Below are positions 25,101 through 33,299 of a DNA stretch of 64,000 nucleotides, piece by piece; positions within the stretch are counted from its first letter, which is position 1; each line of letters opens with the position of its first letter. A program made the translations under genes and the position numbers. The DNA comes from Paraspadella gotoi (lineage: Eukaryota > Chaetognatha). The DNA lies in the NCBI GenBank assembly GCA_051294375.1, contig CM119263.1, positions 11,881,130-11,945,129 of the forward strand, given 5' to 3'. Under the pieces are notes generated by a model. It ran no database searches. It worked only from the letters and a program-made list of their open reading frames with translations, and was not told the DNA's origin.

Positions 25101-27213
25101 AAAGCTATAAAAAATCTATCAATCAATTAATAAATGAATCAAACAGAAAGAAATTAAAATATAATAATGTTACCACAAAAATATTTTTAATTTTTTAAAT
25201 TTTATTTCAATTCGTCTATCCAATTGTGATTAATTAAAATAATTATTAGTAAATATTTTTAAAAAAAATTAAATAAATGTGGCTTTTTATATATATATAT
25301 ATATTTAAACTCCTTTTCACTCGCACGATTCCATCGAAACTTTATTACTTTTTTACCCACACACCAAATTTTATTTTAAACAATCGATCTAATCACGAGT
25401 AATTGGAGTTTAATGCTGAGGGGGGGGTGGCATAATTTATCATAATTTTATATTCTGATGTGATCAAAATGATTTCCCAAAAGGGGTGGGACCGAGGAAT
25501 CTGCGAAAACCAGATCCGACTGAAAATTACAGTAGAAGTTGAGCTCTGAAAGAAACTAATACGAAAGATTTACGTCGTTTATTTTCCTCTTCCCTTTATT
25601 TCCAGATGTCCCAGGTGCCGGGGATCGGAACATCGGCGCAGATGGCACCCCAAGGCCAATTGGCACCTCAAGGCCAGATGGCAGCCACGGGTCAGATGGC
25701 GCTAGGGCCCGTTTCGCACGGGACCGACGACGCTTGGCAACGCGAGCAGGTGGCGGCAAGAGAAAGAAGTTTCCTCATCGCTCAGGAAATCCAAAGATTG
25801 CAAATGGTGCCTTACCGCACCCAGCAGGAAGAGGAGAGGCTCCGGTAAGCGGGCACAAAACTTCAGGCGCAACTAAAAACTTATTTATTTTATGATCTTA
25901 CATAGATACTTCAACAATGTTTATATAAGACATCTTCTAGTTTTCAACCTGTTCCCTTTAGTATCAACCATGCCCCATCATTTTCCATCCAAGCTTCGAA
26001 TAAGTTCGAACTTTATCAATAGTTGGCTTTTCCAAAGATGATACGTATAAGAAGTATTAAATTTTTCATATAGCTTTAATTTTGGCAGGAATTTGCTGAT
26101 GGAAGCAGATTTTTCTCAAGACGCAAGAAATCGGGAGGAGACATCAGAGGGAAGGGATGACGACGAGATAAACATTCAGGCGCAGGTTGGCTTTTAAACG
26201 GATTTGAACAAATCCTTCTTATTATGAATATGGGTCATGACGTCTATATATATACGATGTCGGATTTTATTACTCTTCTTAATATTTTCTCAGCCGAAAT
26301 ATTTGCCAAGATTTAAATACGATAAAATTTTTTTTTAAATTTACTTTATTTTATTTTAGTATTTATGTATTTTTTGTATTTATGTATTTTTTACACAAAG
26401 TATTTGTTGTATTTTATTACAGCGGTTGTATATACAAAGTATGGCTTCAAAATTGGCTGAGGTAAATTTTTATTCAATTCTCTTTTCTTGGGCCTACTTT
26501 TAATGAAATTGTTCGTTTTTTACTTCTATAATATGTTAAAATAATCCCATAAGTTTCAGGTGTTATAAAACTTCCCCTACCTTTGCTTCTCACTCCCGAA
26601 ACCCTTGCAACTTTTTTTATTTGCACTCCTAGAATAATGACGATTCCTTTGTTTCGAGTGATGAGCAAAATTTTCGGAAAAATTTGATCCGGGTTATTTA
26701 TTTAACTGCTAAAGAAAGAAATAATATAAAATATGATTATATTCCACTTTTCTAATTATATTAAGGCAATTATAAATTATAAACCCTGATCTTATTTAAT
26801 GCCTCTATTAGTGATTTCGCGAAACATTATCTTTCCTATATTTTCTTGAGAATATAATTAGTCGCATTAATTTTCTTTCCCGAAAAAAATTGTGAACCCT
26901 AAAAAGAATGAATTCACGTTTTCTTTTCCAATGTCAAGACCTCTCGACAACCCCGTTTGATTTTCCTGTACGCTTCGATTTCTTCGGCTGTGATAATTTA
27001 ATTGTTTTGATTATAAGTATAACTAAGTCACGATATTTTACGCGACAGGGTAGAGAAAAGATTCTGCAAATGATATCAGCCGGCTCAGCAGGGCAGCACC
27101 CACTGGATCACAATTCTCAACAAATGAACACTCAACGAAACTCCAACGTCCTTTCCGGCGCCGAATACTTGTCTAGGCAGCAAGTTGGCGAGCAAATACG
27201 GCACCAAAGGTAA
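3476..27213 (+). CDS. cno: Afadin/Canoe, C-terminal two thirds (DIL, PDZ, Pro/Gln-rich tail)
   Basis: Afadin is the actin- and nectin-binding scaffold of adherens junctions. The visible part starts just before the DIL (dilute) domain; the RA and FHA domains must lie upstream of the window. Order: DIL domain (3476-8724; key strings YRPD, FWMANASELL, RRCRVNAALTIQLFS, HFINMW, KQGLELAADCHLSR), linker (9849-10009), PDZ domain (10905-11853; GLSIVAAKG, LGIYIKSV, GRLRPGDQLL), VAKQGAIYHGLATLL just after the PDZ, then a long Ser/Pro/Gln/Met-rich tail with polyQ, and a final charged helix (AQEIQRLQ, YRTQQEEERLR) matching the afadin coiled coil. Splice sites are GT-AG and phases agree from exon to exon except where single-base indels occur. 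Those indels sit mostly in G or C runs and differ between duplicate copies, so I take them as assembly error rather than decay. The final reading frame stops at TAA 27211; splicing to a further exon (AAAG|GTAAAT at 27210) is possible. Family assignment is firm; the symbol is by homology. Confidence 0.93.
4107..4202. repeat. (GAAA)n microsatellite
   Basis: Long uninterrupted AAAG tetranucleotide run inside the 2.8 kb afadin intron. The same motif recurs at 5022-5047, where it runs into the N gap. Confidence 0.9.
5048..5840. other. Assembly gap, 793 N
   Basis: The left edge of the gap is a (GAAA)n run, the probable cause of the break. Open frames spanning it are artefacts of the Ns. Confidence 0.98.
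6503..6687 (+). CDS. Afadin exon, DIL domain
   Basis: Pyrimidine tract plus AG at 6501, GT at 6688. Encodes (R)RLLSPTYRPDMQPSERT...ALSFWMANASELLHFIKQ, the best-conserved DIL block. Ends in phase 1 (CAA G|AT). Confidence 0.92.
6761..6901 (+). CDS. Afadin exon, DIL domain
   Basis: TTTAG acceptor, GTGAGT donor. Reads DRDLGGMTVEAQDSMAES through LPSILDPSDI, continuing IKQ|D from the previous exon in phase. Confidence 0.92.
6987..7111 (+). CDS. Afadin exon, DIL domain
   Basis: TTCCAG acceptor, CAC|GTGAGT donor. Contains the family signature LLRRCRVNAALTIQLFSH. Confidence 0.93.
7339..7525 (+). CDS. Afadin exon, DIL domain
   Basis: CCGCAG acceptor, CAAG|GTGGGA donor. Reads LFHFINMWIFNQ...KKQGLELAADCHLSRVMQ, nearly invariant among afadins. 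Confidence 0.93.
7904..8043 (+). CDS. Afadin exon, end of DIL core
   Basis: ACAG acceptor, GTG|GTAAGC donor. Starts in phase 1 (A-AHLLQLPKSPDHL) and includes YFKLNSLQLRGLFENY. Confidence 0.9.
8513..8724 (+). CDS. Afadin exon with at least two frameshifts
   Basis: CTTCCAG acceptor. Pieces of the expected protein appear in turn in all three frames: PIPNTFIRQAERRRDEM, then ARAEGA, then EEEPD, then PFLLP, then FLEPLIK. The family sequence is continuous here, so several single-base indels are present (for example an extra A in CCCGAAAGACTG). The 3' border is uncertain: GT at 8719 or 8725. Confidence 0.75.
9298..9440. repeat. Dispersed repeat F, copy 1
   Basis: TATGTCGGTCCGTCGGTCCAA, then AAAATCTT, then GAACATCGAATTATAA and GTCGGTACGTC. 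The same order occurs at 57737-57890. It lies beside a short hairpin (9259-9290, GGATCTGC TTTTG GCAGATCC). Confidence 0.65.
9849..10009 (+). CDS. Afadin exon between DIL and PDZ
   Basis: GCCTAG acceptor, CAA|GTGAGT donor. GLCRLTIHPMTTGLWTVQM matches the afadin GFCRLIPH..GTWTIYF region; then a Pro/Asn/Gln-rich linker. It needs one base from the previous exon. Confidence 0.82.
10250..10715. mobile_element. Two adjacent SINE-like, tRNA-related segments with a 15-bp hairpin
   Basis: GGGATTGAACCTGG (10358-10371) is a reversed polymerase III B box, and GGGTTTAATCCC (10467-10478) a forward-like one. GATCCAAAGTGCCAG at 10556-10570 is the exact inverse of 10641-10655. The sequence is GC-richer than the intron around it. 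No other copy in this window matches well. Confidence 0.45.
10905..11031 (+). CDS. Afadin exon, start of PDZ domain, one missing base
   Basis: ATCGCAG acceptor, AAGG|GTAGG donor. In one frame it reads VTFQKNNCGM and after one missing G (CGGAATGGACTT) it reads GLSIVAAKG, the carboxylate-binding loop of the PDZ. As printed, the uncorrected frame reads RDVSKEQLRNGLS. Confidence 0.85.
11130..11268 (+). CDS. Afadin exon, PDZ core
   Basis: CCCAG acceptor, AAAA|GTGAGG donor. GAGKDKLGIYIKSVVKGG, ADLDGRLRPGDQLLAVD and GVSQEK. Its second copy is at 12797-12934. Confidence 0.95.
11734..11853 (+). CDS. Afadin exon, end of PDZ
   Basis: TTGCAG acceptor, GAG|GTATGT donor. It encodes the last PDZ helix (AAELMTRTGQTVTLEV), then AKQGAIYHGLATLLSQPSP. 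One extra T (GAGTTTGATG) breaks the frame here; the copy at 13394-13511 lacks that error but has others. Confidence 0.92.
11952..12168 (+). CDS. Afadin exon, Ser/Gly-rich linker after PDZ
   Basis: ACTAG acceptor, GG|GTGAGA donor. GRSRSLGPGPRSHQR...NGSLGGRGKGQPSGS...NPYATMPSRSSP. Indels relative to the copy at 13610-13822 are visible at CGCGCG and at CAACTCAGCC. Confidence 0.8.
12286..12398 (+). CDS. Afadin exon, linker
   Basis: CCTCAG acceptor, AAG|GTTCTT donor. AGERHDPAPNGHARTISSG, then NITREQVFGLQPP. Copy at 13947-14064. Confidence 0.7.
12719..12786 (+). CDS. Afadin exon cut by gap
   Basis: TCTTAG acceptor; PREKPAYNGSRSRSTGN, resembling the SAYxSG..STGN block after the PDZ of afadins. The exon runs into the 10-N gap at 12787. 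Its complete copy is 14447-14530. Confidence 0.7.
12787..12796. other. Assembly gap, 10 N
   Basis: A fixed-size gap placed between two contig ends that carry the same 1.7 kb of sequence. Confidence 0.98.
12797..14064 (+). repeat. Second copy of the PDZ and linker exons, probable contig-overlap artefact
   Basis: This stretch repeats 11137-12398, introns included, at very high identity. Differences are almost all one-base insertions or deletions. Exon equivalents: 12797-12934, 13394-13511, 13610-13822, 13947-14064. The copy begins exactly at the N gap. I read it as the start of the next contig, overlapping the end of the previous one, not as a real exon duplication. Confidence 0.85.
14447..14530 (+). 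CDS. Afadin exon (complete copy of 12719-12786)
   Basis: TCTTAG acceptor, CAG|GTAAGA donor. Begins QPREK as the truncated copy does; base quality is poor and the copies disagree. Ends GY(R), in phase with 16070. Confidence 0.65.
15165..15595 (+). mobile_element. tRNA-derived SINE, family A, copy 1
   Basis: GGTTCGATCC (15197-15206) is a polymerase III B box. The tail, with CACTGAGGGTC, GTGAGATGCCCC and GGGCATCACAGGCA, recurs at 44395-44635 (same strand) and at 52435-52690 (opposite strand, closer match). Confidence 0.75.
16070..16193 (+). CDS. Afadin exon, acidic linker
   Basis: CTCCAG acceptor, CAG|GTATAT donor. ADSEDEDDTRSRLRIPGAPA, then LPPGVTGTLGRLQINENQ. Confidence 0.8.
16301..16397 (+). 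CDS. Afadin exon
   Basis: QGDWRQSVGSSKTLPSHING...SHPQNNG. Acceptor CAGCAG at 16298-16303 is a tandem (NAGNAG) site, so one Gln may be optional. Donor GGGG|GTAAG. Confidence 0.78.
16550..16647 (+). CDS. Afadin exon with CAG-rich end
   Basis: TTTTAG acceptor; LPYQQSDDEKNQTFHSIAQF followed by a glutamine run; the donor GTTCCT directly follows the last CAG. Confidence 0.8.
16869..17093. repeat. Two long (CT)n tracts
   Basis: CT runs at 16869-16922 and 17012-17092, ending just before the acceptor of the next exon, so the second doubles as its polypyrimidine tract. Confidence 0.9.
17104..17324 (+). CDS. Afadin exon, Gly/Pro-rich, one frameshift
   Basis: ATCGCAG acceptor, ACAG|GTAAAA donor. HLSRMASANPHAWG in the entry frame; the exit frame KMLPPNLPPARRESDSSSSL is the one in phase with the next exon. 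The switch is probably in the G run near 17142. Confidence 0.72.
17325..18358 (+). other. Afadin intron, nothing seen
   Basis: AT-rich intron without open frames of note or recognised repeats. Confidence 0.6.
18359..18526 (+). CDS. Afadin exon, Met/Pro-rich
   Basis: GCGAAG acceptor, CCG|GTAAAA donor, 56 codons in phase 0. VPIPKMPLMRPSRPSSAH, APGMAPGAMRPVAGMNRMPQ. Confidence 0.82.
19410..19523 (+). CDS. Short afadin exon inside the 3.2 kb intron
   Basis: CAAAG acceptor, GCG|GTAATT donor, 38 codons, phase 0 on both sides as its neighbours require. SKEPPSTPHSTNHSAGASKV, then PSPTTSQKSPHHTHQK. It resembles the HLNHSSKS..TPAST stretch of vertebrate afadin. No start codon, so easy to miss. Confidence 0.65.
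19615..20400. mobile_element. Fold-back element with about 200-bp inverted arms
   Basis: The left arm (about 19615-19850) contains GACAGTTTTTGG, CCAATATTTC, TTTACATTGAGAAAT, ATATAGGAGTCAAAGGGAGA and TTATGGGGACAAACAGAG. The right arm (about 20140-20400) contains the reverse complements in the opposite order. The unpaired centre is about 290 bp. No transposase frame; a non-autonomous fold-back or MITE-like element in an afadin intron. Confidence 0.75.
21240..21312 (+). repeat. Dispersed repeat E, copy
   Basis: GAAATTGGTTCAACCA, TTCATTTAATAAATA and CTTGCCCCTGACTTTGGA. Further copies are listed at 59428, 60165, 61247 and 63020; a fragment lies at 22890. Confidence 0.75.
21745..22125 (+). CDS. 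Afadin exon, Met/Gln/Pro-rich repeats
   Basis: TGACAG acceptor, GAG|GTAAGT donor, 127 codons. KSQPAKYSEEDNEKVDD, then a run of short imperfect repeats of the type SQxGMPQ, ending in the charged helix MEDELFEEEVKREEMRKREI. Confidence 0.85.
22150..22196. repeat. (GA)n microsatellite
   Basis: GA run 25 bases after the exon's donor site. Confidence 0.9.
22613..22720 (+). CDS. Afadin exon, charged helix
   Basis: CTAAG acceptor, CAA|GTAAAT donor. ERQEELRRNSEYLREMERRQ continues the helix of the previous exon, then SMSPPDNRSAHLQ. Confidence 0.85.
23222..23395 (-). mobile_element. tRNA-derived SINE, family B, copy 1
   Basis: On the minus strand a B-box-like GGGGTTCTAGCCC follows a GGAGGCAAGTCCTTCGCC segment. 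TCCCTGAGCTCCGGATCA, AACACCGTGTT and TTTTAGTCCACCATAA are shared with 62208-62397. Confidence 0.75.
23530..23649 (+). CDS. Afadin exon
   Basis: GGCAG acceptor, CAG|GTTAGT donor, 40 codons. NTPFPTGLHPQRASIAGASE, then QIHEQNPPVYHHQ. Confidence 0.8.
23722..23922 (+). CDS. Afadin exon, His/Gln-rich
   Basis: CTACAG acceptor, CAG|GTGAGA donor, 67 codons. PQPLHFASPTSVPGQQ, a HQQHQQQQPQQ stretch, then GVVSPQKGATMPFNGVQ. Confidence 0.82.
24037..24375 (+). CDS. Afadin exon, acidic/Ser/Pro-rich
   Basis: ATAAG acceptor, CAG|GTTCGG donor, 113 codons. VFPQPSMTPRREPPSSSSPP; NPYMDQPRPAPSGIEQTEP; ends DESTPDGAPEGIQFQ. Confidence 0.8.
24509..24919 (+). CDS. Afadin exon with polyglutamine tract
   Basis: CTTCAG acceptor, TAC|GTAAGT donor, 137 codons. 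VRLAPCGATFDGPTTP, ADALAMAAAEQAVAYQQM, then about 70 residues that are mostly Gln (mixed CAA/CAG, with His, Leu and Met interruptions), ending AAAAAVAQTSYMDAQHQYSY. A fly Canoe-like Q-rich tail. Confidence 0.88.
24638..24848 (+). repeat. CAA/CAG trinucleotide tract
   Basis: Mixed CAA/CAG with interruptions. All six frames look open here, which is compositional, and only the Gln frame is in phase with its neighbours. Confidence 0.9.
24920..25605 (+). other. Afadin intron, nothing seen
   Basis: AT-rich; contains one short (TA)n run near 25292. Confidence 0.6.
25606..25844 (+). CDS. Afadin exon, C-terminal coiled coil
   Basis: TTCCAG acceptor, CCG|GTAAGC donor. PQGQLAPQGQMAATGQM repeats, then DDAWQREQVAARERSFLIAQ, EIQRLQMVPYRTQQEEERLR. 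This matches the SKEIQELQ..ERSAEESDRLRKLMLE block of vertebrate afadin. Confidence 0.9.
26089..26185 (+). CDS. Afadin exon
   Basis: GGCAG acceptor; codon split CG|G gives R-NLLMEADFSQDARNR, then EETSEGRDDDEINIQAQ. Donor CAG|GTTGGC. Confidence 0.85.
26423..26461 (+). CDS. Afadin 13-codon exon
   Basis: TTACAG acceptor, GAG|GTAAAT donor; RLYIQSMASKLAE. Symmetric, phase 0. Confidence 0.75.
27049..27213 (+). CDS. Afadin last visible exon
   Basis: CGACAG acceptor; GREKILQMISAGSAGQHPL, then SNVLSGAEYLSRQQVGEQIR and a TAA stop after HQR. The KLTFKE-type C-terminus of other afadins is not seen up to 28.4 kb, so the protein may end here or splice onward. Confidence 0.75.
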   Translation, partial: GREKILQMISAGSAGQHPLDHNSQQMNTQRNSNVLSGAEYLSRQQVGEQIRHQR

Positions 27214-27791
27214 ATTAGTCAAATGCAAATAGTGATTTAAAAAAATATCTAGAATATGTTTAAAATATATTTTTACATTTACTATTTCTTTAGCTAAACC
27301 GTTTCGACGACGAAAGAGAGAAGATCAATCGAGTTTTTACAGTATTGTGATATTTGTTTAGCAGTTTGTTTACCTGTTCCTTGACAGACTAAGTGAATTA
27401 CCACTACCGTATATCCAAATTTTCTGCCTGTATTTAAAGAAACTGTTATTCTAGTCAAACAGTGATGTTATTATGATTTAAGGTGACTACATGGTGTGAT
27501 GGAAAGCGTAATTATTGAACCTATTTCACTCTTCCGCTACGTACTATGGATGTTTGTTATTGCATCTTTAGGATAGTTTTAGAATATTATTCTAAGCATT
27601 TTCAAACTCATTACCGAAACTATATTGGAGTTTATCTCACTAGTTGCATAACTTAGTTTCCCTATTTTCTATTTGAATTATCGTCGTAGATTCTGTACAT
27701 AAATATCGTGAAACAAAAAAAAGTATTCTTCCTGATAAAACCAAGAAACTGTAAACCACAAAGAAAAAATTGTTGATTTCGTACCGAAGAA

Positions 27792-27797
27792 AATAAA
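27792..27797 (+). terminator. Possible afadin polyadenylation signal
   Basis: AATAAA about 580 bases after the stop codon; a second one follows at 27856-27861. AT-rich context makes chance occurrence easy. Confidence 0.3.
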
Positions 27798-28572
27798 GAA
27801 AGCATTACAAAGAAATTTATTCAAAAAGTATTTTAAAAAAAAGAAACATATGGGAAATAAAAGTGTGTACATACCAGTTTTTTTTTTTTTTCGAAGATCT
27901 ACCTGATCCACGAAATGCTACCACCCTCTCTATAAGACGTTGTCCTTTTCGTTCACCGTTATACCAGTGATAGCTAGTCCACATATGTAATTGCCATACA
28001 ATCAAATACATTCAATTTATTTGTAGGAAATTTATGGGACTTTATTGTAATCTTTATTCATTGATTTCTCGGCCTACGTCGCTGGTTTATTTTCGAACCT
28101 TAAAAATATAAGTTCTCTCATGCTACTGTCATCTTATGTAAACCTAGACTTGTTGAGAAAAAAAATCAATGTTGCCTCACTTATGATAGCCCCGCTTGAT
28201 CTTTTTTTTAATGCCGTTTCTTCTCAGTCAGTGAAAGGCTCCAATTTAAAGCCTGTTTACTTCAGCTCGCCTTCAAGGAATCCTCCGATCTCTTTGTTTG
28301 ACCTAACCTTGGCGCGGACCTCAGACCTCAGATATGTAATTGTAAAGAAACTTTTTCATCGCTTGCGCTTTCGACAAATTTGTCAAGATGGACCCAATTA
28401 ATGGCGTCGGTGTCGGCGGCGGCGTTCCAAATTATAGATTTGTAATTGTATGAAGCTAAAAAATGAGATATTTATTCTCATCAAATGTGATTTGTTTACA
28501 TTTTATATAAACAAAACTAATTTCTTCTATTTATATGTCTCTTTCTCTCTCTCTTTTTTTTTAAATTAATGT

Positions 28573-28653
<81 letters not shown>
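28573..28653. repeat. (CT)n microsatellite
   Basis: Uninterrupted CT run of about 40 units. Confidence 0.95.
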
Positions 28654-28655
<2 letters not shown>

Positions 28656-29456
28656 GGGCCATGTACTGTTCAATTCAATTTAATTCACTTCTGTATCACA
28701 CATATGAATATGGGAAAAAAAATTGTATGACTTAAAATTTTTTTTAAAAAAAATATATATATATAAGAAAGAGAGAGAGAGAAAGAAAAAAAAATATAAA
28801 AGTTTAAAAAAAATGAAAGAAAGTAAAAATAGCGGTAGCCGACCAAATTCAAATTATAATGGGAACAGCATTAAAACTAATCCATTATTGGTATTAATTA
28901 TTGTGTTAAATATTTTTTTGCAAAAATGTTCCGAACCATGAGTAATTCGCTAATTAATATTATTATATTGCTATATAATGTTAAAAATTTTTTTTTGATA
29001 TTTTTAAGTTTTTTTAATTGATTCTGATAGAGCTTAAAAAGTTAAGCAAAAAATATAATTACAACTTTTTAAAATTTTGATGTTTTATTACTAAAAATTA
29101 GTAAAAACTGCTAAAATCATCGGATGATGATGATGATTGATTTTTTAAGGTTTTTCTCAATTTTAACCCACTTATCATCAAAATATTGAAAAAAGAATTA
29201 TACTTTGTGTAGATAACTTTTCATAAGCTATTTGAATCCGCTTTTAAAAGAAAAAATTCAAAAAATTTTTTTTGACATTTCCTATCTATAAATAAATATT
29301 AAAAAATTAATTACTAATGCTTCTAGCCATTTTAGAAAATTTTGCTCCATTGAAAGTTTTCTCAGAAATGTATGAAGTTTTCATTTGGAAAGGTTCCCAA
29401 ATCAAACTTCTGACCCACCCCATTGACGAAGTTTGGCTCTAGTAAAAACAAAATAA

Positions 29457-31025
29457 AGGTTTCGCATACAATCAGTGTCTTTTAGACAACGAAATCTGAA
29501 CTTCAATAATTACCAAATTTCTTGATCTCATTGGTTAGTACGAAACTTTCTTCATTTAAAAAAACGGTAGACTCAAGTTATCTCTTTCTTATCACTTAGA
29601 ACTTCCCATGTAAATTTCTATGAGTTAAAAATACGGTAAGACATGATTTCTTCAATGCTTGTCAATCTAATCTCATTAACGGCTTAATTTTAGAAAAAAG
29701 TATGCTTGAATTTTTATGGTACAGATGATTTTTAAAGATCGAATTCCTTATAAGAATCCTCATGTCTTTTACTTACACCAAAAGATTTTAGTAAGACGCC
29801 ACATTATCTGATACAATTTTTTTTCCTTCATACGCTTTTCCTGATTATTTTTCTTCACCTCTTTTCTTCTCTTACTTTATATTATATTTATACTTTATAT
29901 TCCTCATCCTCTTTCCTCCCTTACTTCTCACGCTGTCACTTACAATTTTTTGGCCCTACCTTTTCTGTCCCTCATGCACTTTCCTTACCTTTCTCATCTT
30001 CACTCTTTCCCTTTCTTTTCCCCTCTTTTTTTTCCATTTTCCCCTCTTTTCTTACCTTACAATTGTTTCACTATTTTTTTTCCCCATTTGCCTTCGTTTT
30101 TTTACCTTTCACCCTCTCTTCATTCTCTCCCCTTCTCGTTTTCTTGTTTTCCCTTTCCTATTTCCTCTCACTACGTTTACATTGAGCCAAATCAAAGAAA
30201 ATATTTAAAATGCATTATAAGAAAGAAAATGAACGGTAGCGCATTATTTTTTTTTTCAATTTTGGTTGCCTAGCAAATTTAGTAAATCGACAGATTTTTG
30301 CGGAAAATATTTCCGCAAAATCTGTCGATTCTGAGAAAAAACAAGTCCTGACGCTTTCCATTGGGTTAAAAGGATGCGGTTTTTTTTCATTTAATCAAGG
30401 TCAGTATGTACCTCATCTTTTAAAACTAATAAATGAGTTGAAAATATTCTCTTTATGAAAAATAAATGCAAGTCACAAAAAGTCACAAATTAAAAGACGT
30501 CTTTAAAAATTATTTTGTGGCTAAACCAAAAAAGTTTTTTTGATAATTTTATAGGTGTTAAAAGCTTATTCAATAGGCTATATTTTCTGTTAATTTCAAC
30601 CAATTTGATTTATTTTTGTTTAACAAATTATATAAAGACTGAAAACTCAACTTTTTGGACTTGTTAAACTTTTAAAATTAATTCATAGCAAACTATAAAT
30701 GATTTAAGCAATATAAATTTACCCAGGGCGTAAAAAAGATAAGAAAGAACGGATTTCCAAAGTAAAAAGTTTTTCTCAACTTTCCTTGGCATTCAAATCA
30801 GAGGTGTAAGTAAAAATGGACAAAAATGGACATAATTTTTTTGGCTAAAAGTTGCCAAAATGGTACCTATTTTTCATTAGAAACGGGTGGAGATGTTTCT
30901 AACCAATCCTTCGTTCGGCCTAATTTGTGTTGTGGTACAAAGTTAATCAACATTGTAAGTAACAACTGAACAATAGGTGGAAAGAGTCGTTTTTTTCCTA
31001 AATGCAACGTTTGTACGCGGAACCT
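29457..31025. mobile_element. Non-autonomous terminal-inverted-repeat element, copy 1
   Basis: Starts AGGTTTCGCATACA and ends TGTACGCGGAACCT, 14-base inverted ends with two mismatches. A strong internal hairpin is at 30285-30330. Pyrimidine-rich block at 29820-30170. No transposase-like frame. The next copy starts at 31159. Confidence 0.7.
30285..30330. repeat. Near-perfect hairpin inside the element
   Basis: AATCGACAGATTTTTGCGG followed closely by CCGCAAAATCTGTCGATT; arms of 21-22 bases with one bulged T and a 3-4 base loop. Conserved in copy 2 at 31955-31999. Confidence 0.9.
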
Positions 31026-31158
31026 AAAAGGAAGAAACAATATTGAAGCAAAAACACAATACTGAAAATATAATTAGAAAAAAGTTAAAAAAGAATTATA
31101 AATATTAAAATGAAAATAAGTAAAAATATTTTAAGATTTCTTATAATTTATCATCTAG

Positions 31159-32810
31159 GTTCCGCATACATCAGTGTCTTTTAGACAACGAAATCTGAAC
31201 TTCAATAATTACCATCTTCTTGATCTCATTGGTTAGAATGAAGCTTTCTTTATTTAAAAAAACGGTAGGCTATAGTTATCTTCTTCTTATGACATAGTAC
31301 TTTCTAGGTAAATTTCTATGAGTTAAAAATACGGTAAGACATGTTTTCTTCAATGAGTGTCAATCAAATCTTAATTTTAGAAATAAGTATGATTGAATTT
31401 TTATGGTAAAGATAACTTTTAAAGATTGAATTCCTCATAAGAATCTTCACGTCTTTTACTTACACAAAACTATTCAGGCAGGACGCCACATTATCTCATA
31501 CAATGTTTTTCCCCTCATACTCTTTCTCTGATTCTTTTTCTTCATCTCTTTTCTTCTCTTATTTGTATTTTTCTTTCCCTCTTTCCTCCCTACTTCTCAC
31601 GCCGTCAATTACCATTTTTTTAGCCCTACCTTTTTTTGCCACTATTCCACTTCCTCACCTTTTTTCTCTTCTTCATTCTTTCCCTTTCTTTTCCCCTCTT
31701 TTTCTTTCCATTTTTCCCTATTTTCCTACCTTTTATTTGTCTCACTATTTTTTTCGCCATTTGCCTTCTTTTTTGCCATTTGCCCCGCTCTTTCATTCTC
31801 TCCCGACCTCCTTTTCTTGTTCTCCCTTTCGTTTTTCCTATCACTACATTTACTTTGAGCCAAATAAAAAAATTTTTTCTTATGCTTTATAAAAAAAGAA
31901 ATTAATGGTAATGAAGGATTTTATTTCAATTTTGGTTGCCTAGCAGATTTAATAAATCGACAGATTTTTGCGGAAAAATTTCCGCAAAATCTGTCGATTC
32001 TCAGAAAAAAACAAGTCCTGACGCTTTCCATTGGGTTAAAAGGATGCGGTTTTTTTTTTGTTTTAATAACGTCAGTATGTACCTCATCCTTTAAAACTAA
32101 TAAATGAGTTAAAAATACTCTCTTTATCAAAAATAAATGCAAGTCACAAAAAGTCACAAATTAAAAAGTTGTCTTTAAAAATTATTTGTGGCTAAATGAA
32201 AAAAGTTTTTTGATAATTTTGTAGGTGTTAAAAGCTTATTTAATAGGCTATATTTTCTGTTAATTTCAACCAATTTGATTTAATTATTTTGTTTAACAAA
32301 TTATGATAAAGACTGAAACTGCAACTTTTTGACTTGTTAACTCTTAAAATTAATTCATAGGCAAACTATAAAATAATTTAAGCAAATAATTTACACAGGG
32401 GTAAAAAAGATAAGAAAGAACGGATTTCCAAAGTAAAAAGTTTTTCTCAACTTTCCTTGGCATTCAAATCAGAGGTCGTAAGTAAAAATGGACAAAAATG
32501 GACATAATTTTTTTGGCTAAAAGTTGCCAAAATGGTACTATTTTATCATTAGAAACGGGTGGAGATGTTTCTAACCAATCCTTCGTTCGGCCTAATTTGT
32601 GTTGTGGTACAAAGTTAATCAACATTGTAAGTAACAACTGAACAATAGTGGAAAGAGTCGTTTTTTTCCTAAATGCAACGTTTGTACGCGGAACCTAAAA
32701 GGAAGAAACAATATTGAAGCAAAAACACAATACTGAAAATATAATTAGAAAAAAGTTAAAAAAGAATTATAAATATTAAAATGAAAATAAGTAAAAATAT
32801 TTTAAGATTT
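31159..32810. mobile_element. Terminal-inverted-repeat element, copy 2, plus flank
   Basis: Starts AGGTTCCGCATACA; right end GTACGCGGAACCT at about 32684-32696, followed by the same flank that follows copy 1 (AAAAGGAAGAAACAATATTG), up to the gap at 32811. Copies differ by substitutions in the left half but are almost identical in the right part and flank. Confidence 0.65.
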
Positions 32811-32820
32811 NNNNNNNNNN
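32811..32820. other. Assembly gap, 10 N
   Basis: After the gap the contig resumes inside another right end of the same element (TTTGTATGCGGAACCT, 32826-32841). Confidence 0.98.
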
Positions 32821-33293
32821 CAACGTTTGTATGCGGAACCTCTAATAAGCTGCATACCCGCTAATTTATCGTGGTCTGATCCGACATTGCTCAAACTTTT
32901 AATTTTACAAGATCAAATTCGACCAACGTTGCATTCTTCTCGGTTGCGCAGCTTTGTTAATGATGCGTGGCAGCTGCTGGATTTATGAACGCGAAACGTG
33001 GTGGTAATAGTGAAATGAATATCGTGCCTTGTATGGGTCAAAACCGTTGTTTTCTTTACTTAGTGACAAACTAGTTGTTTATCACATATTTCGGTCTCTG
33101 GAGTGATTACAGTATTATCGAATACAACATATAGCAACAGAAAATAAACTAGATATACAGTAAGTTATAACCTACAAATAATAATTGAATTCGTCCTTTT
33201 CGTTTTCGGGCTGAGGAATACTCAGGGAGTATGCATTCATTGTTTGGCAACATTTTCATTCCTGCTAGTCGAGAGAGCGAGTGAGAGAGAAAG

Positions 33294-33299
<6 letters not shown>

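Larger units (their letters stand above)
27214..29456. other. Region downstream of afadin
   Basis: AT-rich; AATAAA polyadenylation-like signals at 27792 and 27856 suit the end of the afadin transcript. A long CT microsatellite occupies 28573-28653. No gene seen. Confidence 0.5.

Noticed and set aside
29950-30273. Open frames of Phe/Leu/Ser/Pro in the inverted-repeat element
   Set aside because: Pyrimidine-rich composition; the frame is not conserved in the second copy at 31503-31905.
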